A DNA stretch of 64,000 nt from NCBI GenBank assembly GCA_027620075.1, contig JAQCEY010000002.1, positions 292,358-356,357 of the forward strand. The letters are read 5' to 3'. Shown here in pieces: positions 26,701 through 35,373 of this stretch (position 1 is its first letter; every line of letters starts with the position of its first letter). The notes under the pieces were generated by a model that was given only the letters and a program-made list of their open reading frames with translations, was not told the DNA's origin and did not search any database. The stretch comes from Pseudomonadota bacterium (GTDB lineage: Bacteria; Pseudomonadota; Alphaproteobacteria; Rickettsiales; UBA6187). The translations under genes and the position numbers were made by a program.

Positions 26701-27825
26701 CTAATTATAATAAAAATCATACCATTTTTGTTTTAGATTATTTATCTTTATTGCGGTAGGAATATGCACTTCTTTTATATAATTACGCTCCAGATTTTTC
26801 CAATCTATGGAAAAGGTAGTTGCATACATAACAAATACTATAGTAAATAAAGATATTCCGTTGGCAACCGAATTTAAAATTGACGGTCTGATATCGGCTC
26901 CTCTGTTTCTTATATTTTCAACCCTTTTTATCCTGCTTTTAGTTCTCGGGTGCGTCGAAAAGATACTGAAATACGACCCCTTACCAAGGGCGGCAAGCCC
27001 TAAGACCATTGAATACCCGCCGACAACATTAGCACTATCCCTATCACATCTATATTCTATAGAACGCCCGAACCACTTCATTAAAAAACCATGGACAGGC
27101 ATATATACCCATCTTAAAAAAAGACCGGAGAACCACGTTACAAAATTATATGTCCTATAAATGAAAACTTTTATATACCAGCCTATAAACGGAATAAATA
27201 ACAACACATTTGCAAGTATCAGCAAAAATATCCTCATCATATTTGCTACATAACGGTTGATAGTATAGCTTGAGGCGGTCAGCAATCCGGGCAGAAAATC
27301 CTTATTTACCAAATGTGACAACTCATGCCCCATAATTCCCTGTATCGCCCTTACATATAACTCCTCATCATCTTTATACCTTCTGTGTATCTCGAATATT
27401 AATCCTAAAGTTAGCGTAACCGTCTGATTATTAGAACCGCCTATAGCATAAGCATTTACAACCTCGCCGTCAGTGTCTATTAGAAGCCTAGTGTTTTCCA
27501 CACCGAACTTACTCCTCAACCACTGGAAAGAATCCATTATTTCCTGCTGTCTGGGAATCGCTGTCATAATACTTATATGTCTTGCACGCCTGTTTAGGAA
27601 CTTTGCCGTAAATCCGAAAAGCATATCAAAGAACATATACAACAACGTAAATACACAAATCATTGAAACAAACAAAAGGAATATGTCCCAAAACGCCTTT
27701 GCAAAAAAATCATTGAAAATTATATAAAGAGGGAAAAAAACTAATGAGGCAGGTATAAGTAAGAAAATAAAATTTGCTATTGTAAGCATAAACGTTAATA
27801 AAAATACAAAAGGCTTGGCAAACAT
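26701..27825 (-). CDS. M48-family membrane metalloprotease
   Basis: This 374-residue inner-membrane protein has two N-terminal hydrophobic regions (about 5-40 and 46-72) and more around 185-240. The zinc motif HELSH (His167, Glu168, His171) lies in IQGIMGHELSH. A likely third ligand Glu lies in SIEYRCDRDSANVVGG, and the FSTHPRTKSRIKRVE segment is typical of HtpX/M48. HtpX-like proteases degrade misfolded membrane proteins. It differs from E. coli HtpX in length and N-terminus, so I give no symbol. The start has no good ribosome site. Confidence 0.88.
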   Translation of the reverse strand: MFAKPFVFLLTFMLTIANFIFLLIPASLVFFPLYIIFNDFFAKAFWDIFLLFVSMICVFTLLYMFFDMLFGFTAKFLNRRARHISIMTAIPRQQEIMDSFQWLRSKFGVENTRLLIDTDGEVVNAYAIGGSNNQTVTLTLGLIFEIHRRYKDDEELYVRAIQGIMGHELSHLVNKDFLPGLLTASSYTINRYVANMMRIFLLILANVLLFIPFIGWYIKVFIYRTYNFVTWFSGLFLRWVYMPVHGFLMKWFGRSIEYRCDRDSANVVGGYSMVLGLAALGKGSYFSIFSTHPRTKSRIKRVENIRNRGADIRPSILNSVANGISLFTIVFVMYATTFSIDWKNLERNYIKEVHIPTAIKINNLKQKWYDFYYN

Positions 27826-27853
27826 GATAAGTTGATATTTAAGTTTTATGCAA

Positions 27854-28063
27854 AGTAAATTTGAATTTACTATACGTATTTTGTCATCCTATGGAAAAAA
27901 TTTAGGAGAAATTTTTTACCATGGGATCCAATTCGAAAAGTTTAGGAAAACTTTTCGATATTAAAAAAGTTTCCTAACTTTTTTAAATGTGGATTCCACG
28001 AATTTGTTTTACTAAACAAATTCGTGGAATGACAAGTTTACACAAATTTAATTCAAATTTACT
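27854..28063. repeat. 210-bp palindromic element with internal hairpins
   Basis: The ends are near-perfect 16-bp inverted repeats (27854-27869 and 28048-28063, one mismatch). Inside, TTGTCATCC and GGAATGACAA form a second inverted pair. Between them are four successive hairpins, the last being TTCCACGAATTTGTTT with its exact complement. No open frame is visible. The end sequence GAATTTACTATA recurs at 37281. It fills most of the 290-bp gap between the M48 protease and asparaginase-like genes. It looks like a non-autonomous repeat element. Confidence 0.75.
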
Positions 28064-28115
28064 ATAAAGCTACAATATCTTATATATTAGCTATCTAAAC
28101 AACCATAAATTTATA

Positions 28116-28769
28116 TTATTTGCTATGAACAGTAAATTGCAGAGCAGCTTTACTTTCAAACCGGTTTTTCTCTACTGTTTCAGGAGCGGAAAAACCAAGC
28201 CTTTTTGTATGGATATCACGTGCTACAACATAAACCCCTGACTGCTGCTCTGCTACTTTATTAAAAGTATATGAGAGTGCCGCCAAAGCATCACTTTCAA
28301 GCTTACTCCCGTCCGGTTGCATTTGGTTATGCATAGACAACGGAACCATTGAACATACAAAGGCAACTACTTTATTACTAGTCTGCAAATGATGCTGTAG
28401 CTCAGTCTTGAGAAGGGTCGCATTATGTGCGACATTATCGGTACCATGCGGTATTACAATAAAATTATGCTCATTATTATTTCTGATAATGCCCGCCAGA
28501 GAACTTATATCACTACTAGAAAACTGCTTACTATCCTTAATTAGCCGTTCAGACTCTTCATACACCCCCCAATCGTAATAATCTACCATTGGGTCGCTAA
28601 TATGACCTTTCATAATACTCACAATTTCATGGCAGTCAAAAGTCGCTACATTATACGGTGGAAATCTAGGTAAATCATATGGCTTAGAACCCATTGTACC
28701 ACCGGTGGGTATGACCAATTTACGCTGAGAAACCTCGTTTAAAGATTTAATAACATTACCGGACTTCAT
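28116..28769 (-). CDS. Short asparaginase-like protein (N-terminal domain only)
   Basis: This 217-residue protein resembles the N-terminal half of L-asparaginase/glutaminase (type I, AnsA-like). The first catalytic Thr motif is TGGTMGS (22-28), and the second region is HGTDNVAHNA with Thr110-Asp111. Usual family members have about 330 residues with a second alpha/beta domain, which is absent here. The frame stops cleanly before the repeat element, and the end is not obviously frameshifted. It could be a truncated relic, a diverged single-domain family, or an amide-binding protein. Enzymatic activity is uncertain. Confidence 0.75.
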   Translation of the reverse strand: MKSGNVIKSLNEVSQRKLVIPTGGTMGSKPYDLPRFPPYNVATFDCHEIVSIMKGHISDPMVDYYDWGVYEESERLIKDSKQFSSSDISSLAGIIRNNNEHNFIVIPHGTDNVAHNATLLKTELQHHLQTSNKVVAFVCSMVPLSMHNQMQPDGSKLESDALAALSYTFNKVAEQQSGVYVVARDIHTKRLGFSAPETVEKNRFESKAALQFTVHSK

Positions 28770-28827
28770 ACAGTACTTATATCTAATAAAATTAACGCTC
28801 TAACAATACATTGGAAATTTGTATTTT

Positions 28828-30624
28828 TTATTGCAAAAACGCCTCTTCCTTCATTTCCATAACAGGTTTTGCACCGTTTACTATGGAAGCTAAAAGTCCG
28901 TATGTTTGCGGAAGGATTTTTTTCATGAAAAATTTACCTGTAGATATCTTTGCTTCATAAAAATCCTTATCAACTCCGTCTTCTTTTAATTTTCGCAAAG
29001 ATACCTCGATAAGCTGCACCCAGATATATGCGAATACCACCAAAGCCATAAGCCTTAAATATTCACTTGAACCTGCCGCCGCCTCATCAGGGTTGCCCAT
29101 TCCGTTTGCGGCTATCCATAAAGATGCCTGCTGACCGTTCTTGAGTGCCATATATAAATCTTTAGTATATTCGGACATTTCAGGGTTATCACGGTGTTTA
29201 TTCACAAAATTATCGGCAGGGTGGAAGAAGGAACGTAAGTACTTGCCCATTTTTTTAGGAAGTTTCCTTCCGACTAAATCTAAAGCCTGAATACCGTTTG
29301 CACCCTCATATATCTGAGCGATACGTGCATCACGCACATACTGCTCCATGCCGTATTCTTTTATATATCCGTGTCCGCCAAAAATCTGCATACCCATATT
29401 GGTAGATTCAAACCCTGCATCGGTATAGTATGATTTCAATATCGGAGTAATAAACTGCACAAAATCATCAGCTAGCTCTTTTACCTTATTATCATCGTGT
29501 TTCTTGCTGATATCTATTTGTAAAGCCGTATAGCAAGCCAACGCCCTTGCACCTTCATTAAAGCTACGCATAGTAAGTAACATACGCCTGATATCAGGGT
29601 GTACCAAAAGAGGGTCGGCTTCTTTTTCAGGATATTTAGGTGCTTTTAGCGACCTTCCCTGCAATCTCTCCGATGCATATTGAGCGGCGTTCTGATATGA
29701 CACCTCCGACAAGCCAAGCCCCTGAATCCCCACATATAGCCTCGCCTCATTCATCATAGTGAACATTGCCCTCAAGCCCTTATGTGCCTCTCCTACAAGA
29801 TAACCGACAGCTGTGTCATAATTCATAACGCAGGTAGGTGATGCATGTATTCCCATTTTATGTTCAATAGAACCGCAGGTAACATTATTTGCACCGCCCA
29901 ATGAACCGTCATCATTTACCCAAATTTTCGGAACTACAAATAAACTTATGCCTTTAACTCCGGCAGGTGCATCGGGCAATTTTGCCAGAACAAGGTGAAT
30001 TATGTTTTCCGTAATATCCTGCTCACCGGCTGAAATAAAAATCTTAGAACCGCTTATCTTATACGTCCCGTCTTCATTGGGAATTGCCTTTGTTCTAATT
30101 AACCCCAAGTCCGTTCCGCATTGCGGTTCTGTAAGGCACATTACCCCCGACCATGTTCCGTCCACCATTTTGGGCAGGAATTTTTGTTTTATCTCATCAG
30201 TGGCATGCATATATATTGCATTATACGCACCATGCGTCAAACCCGGAGTAATTCCGAATGAGAGATTTGATGAGCATATCATTTCACTTACCGACATATT
30301 CAGAACTTCCGGCAGCCCCTGACCGCCAAAATCAGGCGAACATGTAAAGCTTGTCCAGCCTGATTGAACATAAGTTTGATACGCCTCTTTAAAGCCTGAG
30401 GGAACAGTAACCTTACCGTTATCGAATTTCACCCCCTCTGCGTCGCCGGACTGATTGATAGGGAACAAAACCTCTTCACATAATTTAGCACCCTGATCAA
30501 GCAATGCGGTAATGAGGTTATCGTCCACCTCTTCAAAACCCTGAATATCGTTATATTTCGAAACATTAAGCCATTCTTTTAATACGAACTCAAAATCTCT
30601 TACCGGTGCTTTATACTGAGGCAT
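28828..30624 (-). CDS. Acyl-CoA dehydrogenase (DmdC-like, long form)
   Basis: This 598-residue flavoprotein introduces the 2,3 double bond in acyl-CoA. The acyl-CoA dehydrogenase domains are preceded by an N-terminal extension, with MCLTEPQCGTDLGL (FAD/substrate loop), SGSKIFISAGEQD and QIFGGHGYIKEYGMEQ. The catalytic base region is IYEGANGIQALDLVGRKL. A C-terminal acyl-CoA dehydrogenase-associated domain follows. The length matches the group containing DmdC (3-methylmercaptopropionyl-CoA dehydrogenase) and many alphaproteobacterial fatty acyl-CoA dehydrogenases. The substrate is unknown, but the fad neighbours point to beta-oxidation. AAGGAG precedes the start. Confidence 0.93.
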   Translation of the reverse strand: MPQYKAPVRDFEFVLKEWLNVSKYNDIQGFEEVDDNLITALLDQGAKLCEEVLFPINQSGDAEGVKFDNGKVTVPSGFKEAYQTYVQSGWTSFTCSPDFGGQGLPEVLNMSVSEMICSSNLSFGITPGLTHGAYNAIYMHATDEIKQKFLPKMVDGTWSGVMCLTEPQCGTDLGLIRTKAIPNEDGTYKISGSKIFISAGEQDITENIIHLVLAKLPDAPAGVKGISLFVVPKIWVNDDGSLGGANNVTCGSIEHKMGIHASPTCVMNYDTAVGYLVGEAHKGLRAMFTMMNEARLYVGIQGLGLSEVSYQNAAQYASERLQGRSLKAPKYPEKEADPLLVHPDIRRMLLTMRSFNEGARALACYTALQIDISKKHDDNKVKELADDFVQFITPILKSYYTDAGFESTNMGMQIFGGHGYIKEYGMEQYVRDARIAQIYEGANGIQALDLVGRKLPKKMGKYLRSFFHPADNFVNKHRDNPEMSEYTKDLYMALKNGQQASLWIAANGMGNPDEAAAGSSEYLRLMALVVFAYIWVQLIEVSLRKLKEDGVDKDFYEAKISTGKFFMKKILPQTYGLLASIVNGAKPVMEMKEEAFLQ

Positions 30625-30634
30625 AAATTACTCC

Positions 30635-31636
30635 TTAACCGTTATTTTCTTTTGGAACCACAAATTTTAAAGTGGTAATTACAGGATAGTGGTCGGAACC
30701 CATAGCCGGCCCCCTTTCCCGTTTTTGAACTACAATATTATTTGACACTAAAATATTATCAATCGTTATCCCCATCAAATTAGGTAGGAACGAAGGCCAA
30801 GAAGGCTTATATGCTCCTATGCCCAGACCTATATCACCCTCTTTCATATTAGACGATTCTGCCATTTTCCGAAAATGGGGCGAGAACCTTGTACTATTAA
30901 AATCACCTACAACCAGCCTATGGTCTATTTTCTCTTTAACCACATGCTCGCCTATTGATTCAAGAACGTCCTGATTGGTCTGTGCAAAACTCGGAAATAT
31001 CGGCGGCGGAGGATGCGTCCCGTATAAAACGAAAGGCACTTCATAACCCGTAGTCTCTCCTCGCAGGACTATTACTGGCGACTCGTCTTTTAGATATTTT
31101 ATCTCTATCTCGTCAACATACAAACGGCTGAAAACCGCCATATTACGACCTCCTCTCATATCTTTACTGATATGATAAGGATACGCCCACTTTATTCTTC
31201 TGATAGCATCTTGCCATCTTTCATTGACTTCTAGTAGAACTACTATATCGACATCTTCGGTTTTAGAAACTATCCACCTAGTCATTTCATCGACATTAAC
31301 GTTATTGCGGTTAACATTATATTGCAAAACCTTAACTTCATCGTAATCTTCGGTAACCTCCTCATTTATATCAAAATACGGTACAACCTTATAAGCCTGA
31401 CTTGCACATATAACCAACGTTATCAATGCCCACATTTTTCTTTTTGCAAACAATAGTAGGATCGTCAATAGTGCCGCTATAAGTACGTATTGCACCACAA
31501 AATGCGAGAAAAGGTCAAATAACCAGTACATACTCGCCATATATGAAAACGATACCGAAAACAAAAGTATAACCGCAAGAAAAACCCACAGTCTTGAAAT
31601 AAAACTTTTTTTATTCTTATCCCTACGCCGTCTCAT
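30635..31636 (-). CDS. Endonuclease/exonuclease/phosphatase-family membrane protein
   Basis: This 333-residue protein has two or three N-terminal hydrophobic helices (about 15-35, 42-62 and 67-80). An EEP-fold domain follows (about 98-325), with VLQYNVNRNNVN, VDIVVLLEVNERW, a GTHPPPP segment, VVGDFNSTRFSPHF and a terminal MGSDHYPVITTL. Those Asn, Glu, Asp and His residues are the expected metal and catalytic positions. The substrate may be a nucleic acid, phosphoinositide or other phosphodiester, and is unknown. It lies between fadB (27 bp) and the acyl-CoA dehydrogenase gene (10 bp), within an apparent beta-oxidation operon. Confidence 0.88.
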   Translation of the reverse strand: MRRRRDKNKKSFISRLWVFLAVILLFSVSFSYMASMYWLFDLFSHFVVQYVLIAALLTILLLFAKRKMWALITLVICASQAYKVVPYFDINEEVTEDYDEVKVLQYNVNRNNVNVDEMTRWIVSKTEDVDIVVLLEVNERWQDAIRRIKWAYPYHISKDMRGGRNMAVFSRLYVDEIEIKYLKDESPVIVLRGETTGYEVPFVLYGTHPPPPIFPSFAQTNQDVLESIGEHVVKEKIDHRLVVGDFNSTRFSPHFRKMAESSNMKEGDIGLGIGAYKPSWPSFLPNLMGITIDNILVSNNIVVQKRERGPAMGSDHYPVITTLKFVVPKENNG

Positions 31637-31662
31637 TTGCTACCTGCATGTTATATAACTTT

Positions 31663-34065
31663 TTAATTCCTAAGAGGTTTGCCCGTCTCAAGCATATGTT
31701 CGATTCTGTCCAACGTTCCTTCATTTTTAACCAGTTCCATAAAAACATCAAGTTCCAGATTCAGTAAATCCTGCTCTGTAAGTTCTTTTGTTATATCGGT
31801 ATTACCACCGCTTAACACGGTTGCAAGTGCTTTTGATACAACTTCGTCATATTTAGTAGCTTTACCGTTTTTTACGTATCCGTCAATGGCCATATTAAGA
31901 GCAGCCCTTGCAGTTTTACCCGGCAGGCTTATTGAACGCATTTGCGGCGGACTATATCCGTCAACCAACTCAAGGCACTTATTCTTTGCATCACTCAATA
32001 GCCTCTTACGGTTCATGCTAATTGAATCTTTATCAAGCAGGATAAGCATATCTTTAGCCTCCTCCGCCGACTTGGCTACTTTTGCAAGACCGATATTTTC
32101 AAAAGACCTGATTATGGCAGGCATAGTATTAGCCGTCTTTATAGGACTCAAACCACTGAACATACGCCCGAGTTTGGCCGTAACGGTTTGCTCATCAAGC
32201 CTTTTGTCTATATTGCGTATTAGCATTTCCTTACAACCGCCCCAGCCGGGAACAATACCTACACCAACTTCAACAAGCCCTGTGTACGTTTCAACATGTG
32301 CCTGTACCGCATCAGAATGCATCAATATCTCACAACCGCCACCTAATGCCATACCGCTTACGGCAGTAACAACAGGAAATGGGGCAAATTTCAATGCCAT
32401 ATAGGCATCTTGTCCACGCTTGATAATTTCCCTGATATCCTTCCATGCGGCAACATTTGCGGCAAATAACAAAACTCCGATATTCGCACCCACACAGAAA
32501 TTATCAGAGTCATTAGCTATAACCAGACCTTTATACTGCTTTTGCACGATTTCAATTGATTTTTCTATCATTTCAAGAATCATAGGGTCGACGCTGTTCA
32601 TCTTGGACGTATATTCAAGACATGCAATGCCGTCACCTATATACCATAAGCTTGCCGAAGGGTTTTTCAATATCGGTTTATTTCCTACCTTCTTATCAGC
32701 CAGCATCCATGCATCAGGTGAAACTTTTATTTCCGCATAATCACCGCTGCCGGTTATATAAAAACGCTTACCGCCCTCAAGTTTATACATCGGATTATCA
32801 CCCGCTTTTTCAAGCAGTTTAGGAATACTCATTCCTTCCGACTTTAACTTTTCAGCCAGCCATTTTGCTCCCGAAACTTTATCACAACCTAATTTATCAA
32901 TCAGCTCAAAAGGACCGTATTTCCAGTTATAGCCTAGCTTCATAGCTTCATCTACGGCAACAATATCATCTGATATTTCAGGCACTAACGAAGCCGCATA
33001 GCTCAATGTTTTCAATAATACCGACTTTCCGTATTTTCCGCCTATATCATCATGTTCTATAAGTTTTCTAAGCCCGCCTTTAGCCGCATCTACACTTTGC
33101 AAGCTAGGTCTTACAGCAGGAGAATATTCACCTGTTTTTAGGTCAATTACTTCCTTAATCTTTTCGCCTGTTTCGGTATTTAAACGGTAAAACCCTCCGT
33201 TACCCTTCCTGCCTGTATAACCTTCACTTATCATACGCTTAACAAGTTCAGGCTCTTTATATATCTTTATAAACTCATCGGTTTCGGGCAGGGTTTTTGA
33301 AAATTCCTTCGCTATCAAAGGCATCAAATCAATGCCTATCAAATCCAACAGACCGAATATGCCCGTTTTAGGAATTCCCACGGGTCTTCCCATTACCAAA
33401 TCAGCCTCTTCAACCGTAATACCTATATCCATAGCGTCCAGAACACCGACAGTCATCCAGTAGCACCCGATACGGTTAGCAATGAATCCTGGGGTATCTT
33501 TACAATCGACAACTCCCTTACCCAGCTTCACATCACAAAACTCCCTGACGACTTTTGCTATATCGGCAGATGTATTCTCACCGACCACTAACTCAAGTAA
33601 TCTCATATATCTTGGAGGGTTGAAAAAATGCGTAACCATAAAATGCTTGTTAAATTCTATAGGCATTTCTTCTATCAACAAATGCAGCGGTATCGTAGAT
33701 GTATTGGAGGAAACCACAGCCTCAGGCTTTTTAAACTCACTTATTTTTTTATACAGATCCCTTTTGATTTCCAAATCTTCCAGAACCACCTCAATAATCC
33801 AATCAACATCGGATAATAAGCTTAAATCATCTTCAAGATTACCGGGTATTATAAGTTTGGCTTTACGCCTATGCGTCAATGGTGCCGGATCGGTTTTCAA
33901 CAATCTTTCAATAGCACCTTTGGCAAGCTGACTTCTGTCTTTTGCATCTTTTGGAACGATATCCAGCAAGACTACTTCCGTTCCCGAATTTGCCACATGT
34001 GCCGCAATTGAAGCCCCCATAACACCGGAACCTATAACCGCAACTTTATTTATACTAAAACTCAT
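31663..34065 (-). CDS. fadB: 3-hydroxyacyl-CoA dehydrogenase / enoyl-CoA hydratase fusion
   Basis: This 800-residue bifunctional enzyme of beta-oxidation has the dehydrogenase half first. It carries the NAD-binding VIGSGVMGASIAAHVANSG, then SSNTSTIPLHLL and VTHFFNPPRYMRLLELV. The crotonase half is C-terminal (about 470-720), with AVSGMALGGGCEILMHSD as oxyanion hole and EVGVGIVPGWGG. This order is the reverse of E. coli FadB and typical of alphaproteobacterial FadB/FadJ-like proteins. It lies 22 bp downstream of the thiolase gene. Confidence 0.95.
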   Translation of the reverse strand: MSFSINKVAVIGSGVMGASIAAHVANSGTEVVLLDIVPKDAKDRSQLAKGAIERLLKTDPAPLTHRRKAKLIIPGNLEDDLSLLSDVDWIIEVVLEDLEIKRDLYKKISEFKKPEAVVSSNTSTIPLHLLIEEMPIEFNKHFMVTHFFNPPRYMRLLELVVGENTSADIAKVVREFCDVKLGKGVVDCKDTPGFIANRIGCYWMTVGVLDAMDIGITVEEADLVMGRPVGIPKTGIFGLLDLIGIDLMPLIAKEFSKTLPETDEFIKIYKEPELVKRMISEGYTGRKGNGGFYRLNTETGEKIKEVIDLKTGEYSPAVRPSLQSVDAAKGGLRKLIEHDDIGGKYGKSVLLKTLSYAASLVPEISDDIVAVDEAMKLGYNWKYGPFELIDKLGCDKVSGAKWLAEKLKSEGMSIPKLLEKAGDNPMYKLEGGKRFYITGSGDYAEIKVSPDAWMLADKKVGNKPILKNPSASLWYIGDGIACLEYTSKMNSVDPMILEMIEKSIEIVQKQYKGLVIANDSDNFCVGANIGVLLFAANVAAWKDIREIIKRGQDAYMALKFAPFPVVTAVSGMALGGGCEILMHSDAVQAHVETYTGLVEVGVGIVPGWGGCKEMLIRNIDKRLDEQTVTAKLGRMFSGLSPIKTANTMPAIIRSFENIGLAKVAKSAEEAKDMLILLDKDSISMNRKRLLSDAKNKCLELVDGYSPPQMRSISLPGKTARAALNMAIDGYVKNGKATKYDEVVSKALATVLSGGNTDITKELTEQDLLNLELDVFMELVKNEGTLDRIEHMLETGKPLRN

Positions 34066-34087
34066 ACCTTAACTTCCCGTATTTTTT

Positions 34088-35224
34088 CTATATTGCTTCT
34101 AATATCGTAGCTATTCCCTGACCGCCGCCGATACACATCGTTGCCAGAGCGTACTTCCCCTTCTTTCTTTTTAACAATCCGGCGGCTTTACCTACAATAC
34201 GCCCCCCTGATGCACCAAGGGGATGACCTAAAGCAATCGCCCCCCCGTCAAGATTTAGCTTTTCCGTATCAATATTAAGCTCCTTGATGACAGCGATAGC
34301 CTGTGCCGCAAATGCTTCATTTAACTCAATTATATCAATATCTTTTAACTCAAGACCTGCTCTTTGCAATGCTTTTTTTGTAGCATTAACCGGTCCTATC
34401 CCCATAATTTCAGGAGCACAGCCCGAAACGGCAAAACTTTTTATACGGGCAATCGCCTTCAAACCGTTTTTACCTGCATATTCCTCACTACATATAAGCA
34501 ATGCTACCGCACCGTCAGTAAGAGGCGATGAAGTTCCGGCTGTTACCGTGCCTTTTGAATCAAACGCAGGTCTTAGCTCCTCCAGTTTTTCAACCGTAGT
34601 TTCAGGGCGGATACAACCGTCTTTAGATACCGTTTTACCACCATAGACAATATTGATTATCTCGTCGTTGAATTTTCCGCTCTCCGCAGCTTTATAGGCT
34701 TTTTTATGACTATCTACGGCAAATTGCTCCTGTACCTTTCTTTTTATATTATATTTGTTAGCAAGATTTTCCGCCGTTACTCCCATACTTTCATATGCTT
34801 CGGGATATCGTTCATATAGTTCGGGGTGAGGAAGCGGGTTAAAGCCCGTCATAGGCACTCTTGTCATTGATTCCATACCGGCGGCTATAAACACATCTCC
34901 CATACCTGCCGCAATGTTTGCAGCGGCAATATGCACGCTCTGCATTGATGAGCCGCAAAAACGGTTAACCGTTTGCCCTGCAACGGATATCGGCAGCCCT
35001 GCAATGAACGAAACAAGCCTTGAAACATTTAACCCCTGCTCACCTTCAGGGAAAGCACAACCCATTATCAAATCTTCAATATCGGTTGCCTTTACCCCCG
35101 TTCTTTCAACTAATGCTTTTACCACTTGGGCGGCAATCTCATCGGGTCTTATATCGGTCATTTCGCCTTTATGTGCCGGAGTAAACGGAGATCGTACATA
35201 TCCGGCAATTACTGCATTCTTCAT
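34088..35224 (-). CDS. fadA: Acetyl-CoA acyltransferase (thiolase)
   Basis: This thiolase of about 378 residues performs the last step of beta-oxidation. It has the nucleophilic Cys90 in NRFCGSSMQS, a GGAIALGHPLGASGGR His motif, and the C-terminal CIGGGQG. INVxR-like LNVSRLVSFIAGLP and ELNEAFAAQA are also typical. The ATG at 35224 is favoured over an adjacent in-frame TTG, with GAGG upstream. It precedes the fadB-like gene. The upstream gap to fadD is 146 bp, so it may have its own promoter. Confidence 0.95.
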   Translation of the reverse strand: MKNAVIAGYVRSPFTPAHKGEMTDIRPDEIAAQVVKALVERTGVKATDIEDLIMGCAFPEGEQGLNVSRLVSFIAGLPISVAGQTVNRFCGSSMQSVHIAAANIAAGMGDVFIAAGMESMTRVPMTGFNPLPHPELYERYPEAYESMGVTAENLANKYNIKRKVQEQFAVDSHKKAYKAAESGKFNDEIINIVYGGKTVSKDGCIRPETTVEKLEELRPAFDSKGTVTAGTSSPLTDGAVALLICSEEYAGKNGLKAIARIKSFAVSGCAPEIMGIGPVNATKKALQRAGLELKDIDIIELNEAFAAQAIAVIKELNIDTEKLNLDGGAIALGHPLGASGGRIVGKAAGLLKRKKGKYALATMCIGGGQGIATILEAI

Positions 35225-35373
35225 CAATTCCTCTACTACATGTTGTCAAATAATCCGATTATAGTAATTGCAAGTTAATAAAAACTCTAGTGTTTTTTTA
35301 TATTATACTTATTCCAAATAACTTCCATGCGTTTGAGAGTAATTTACACGCTATAAAATACCCGTCATACTAT

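Noticed and set aside
31679..32404. 241-codon plus-strand frame inside fadB
   Set aside because: Antisense of a clear crotonase domain, with no start signal or recognisable motif.
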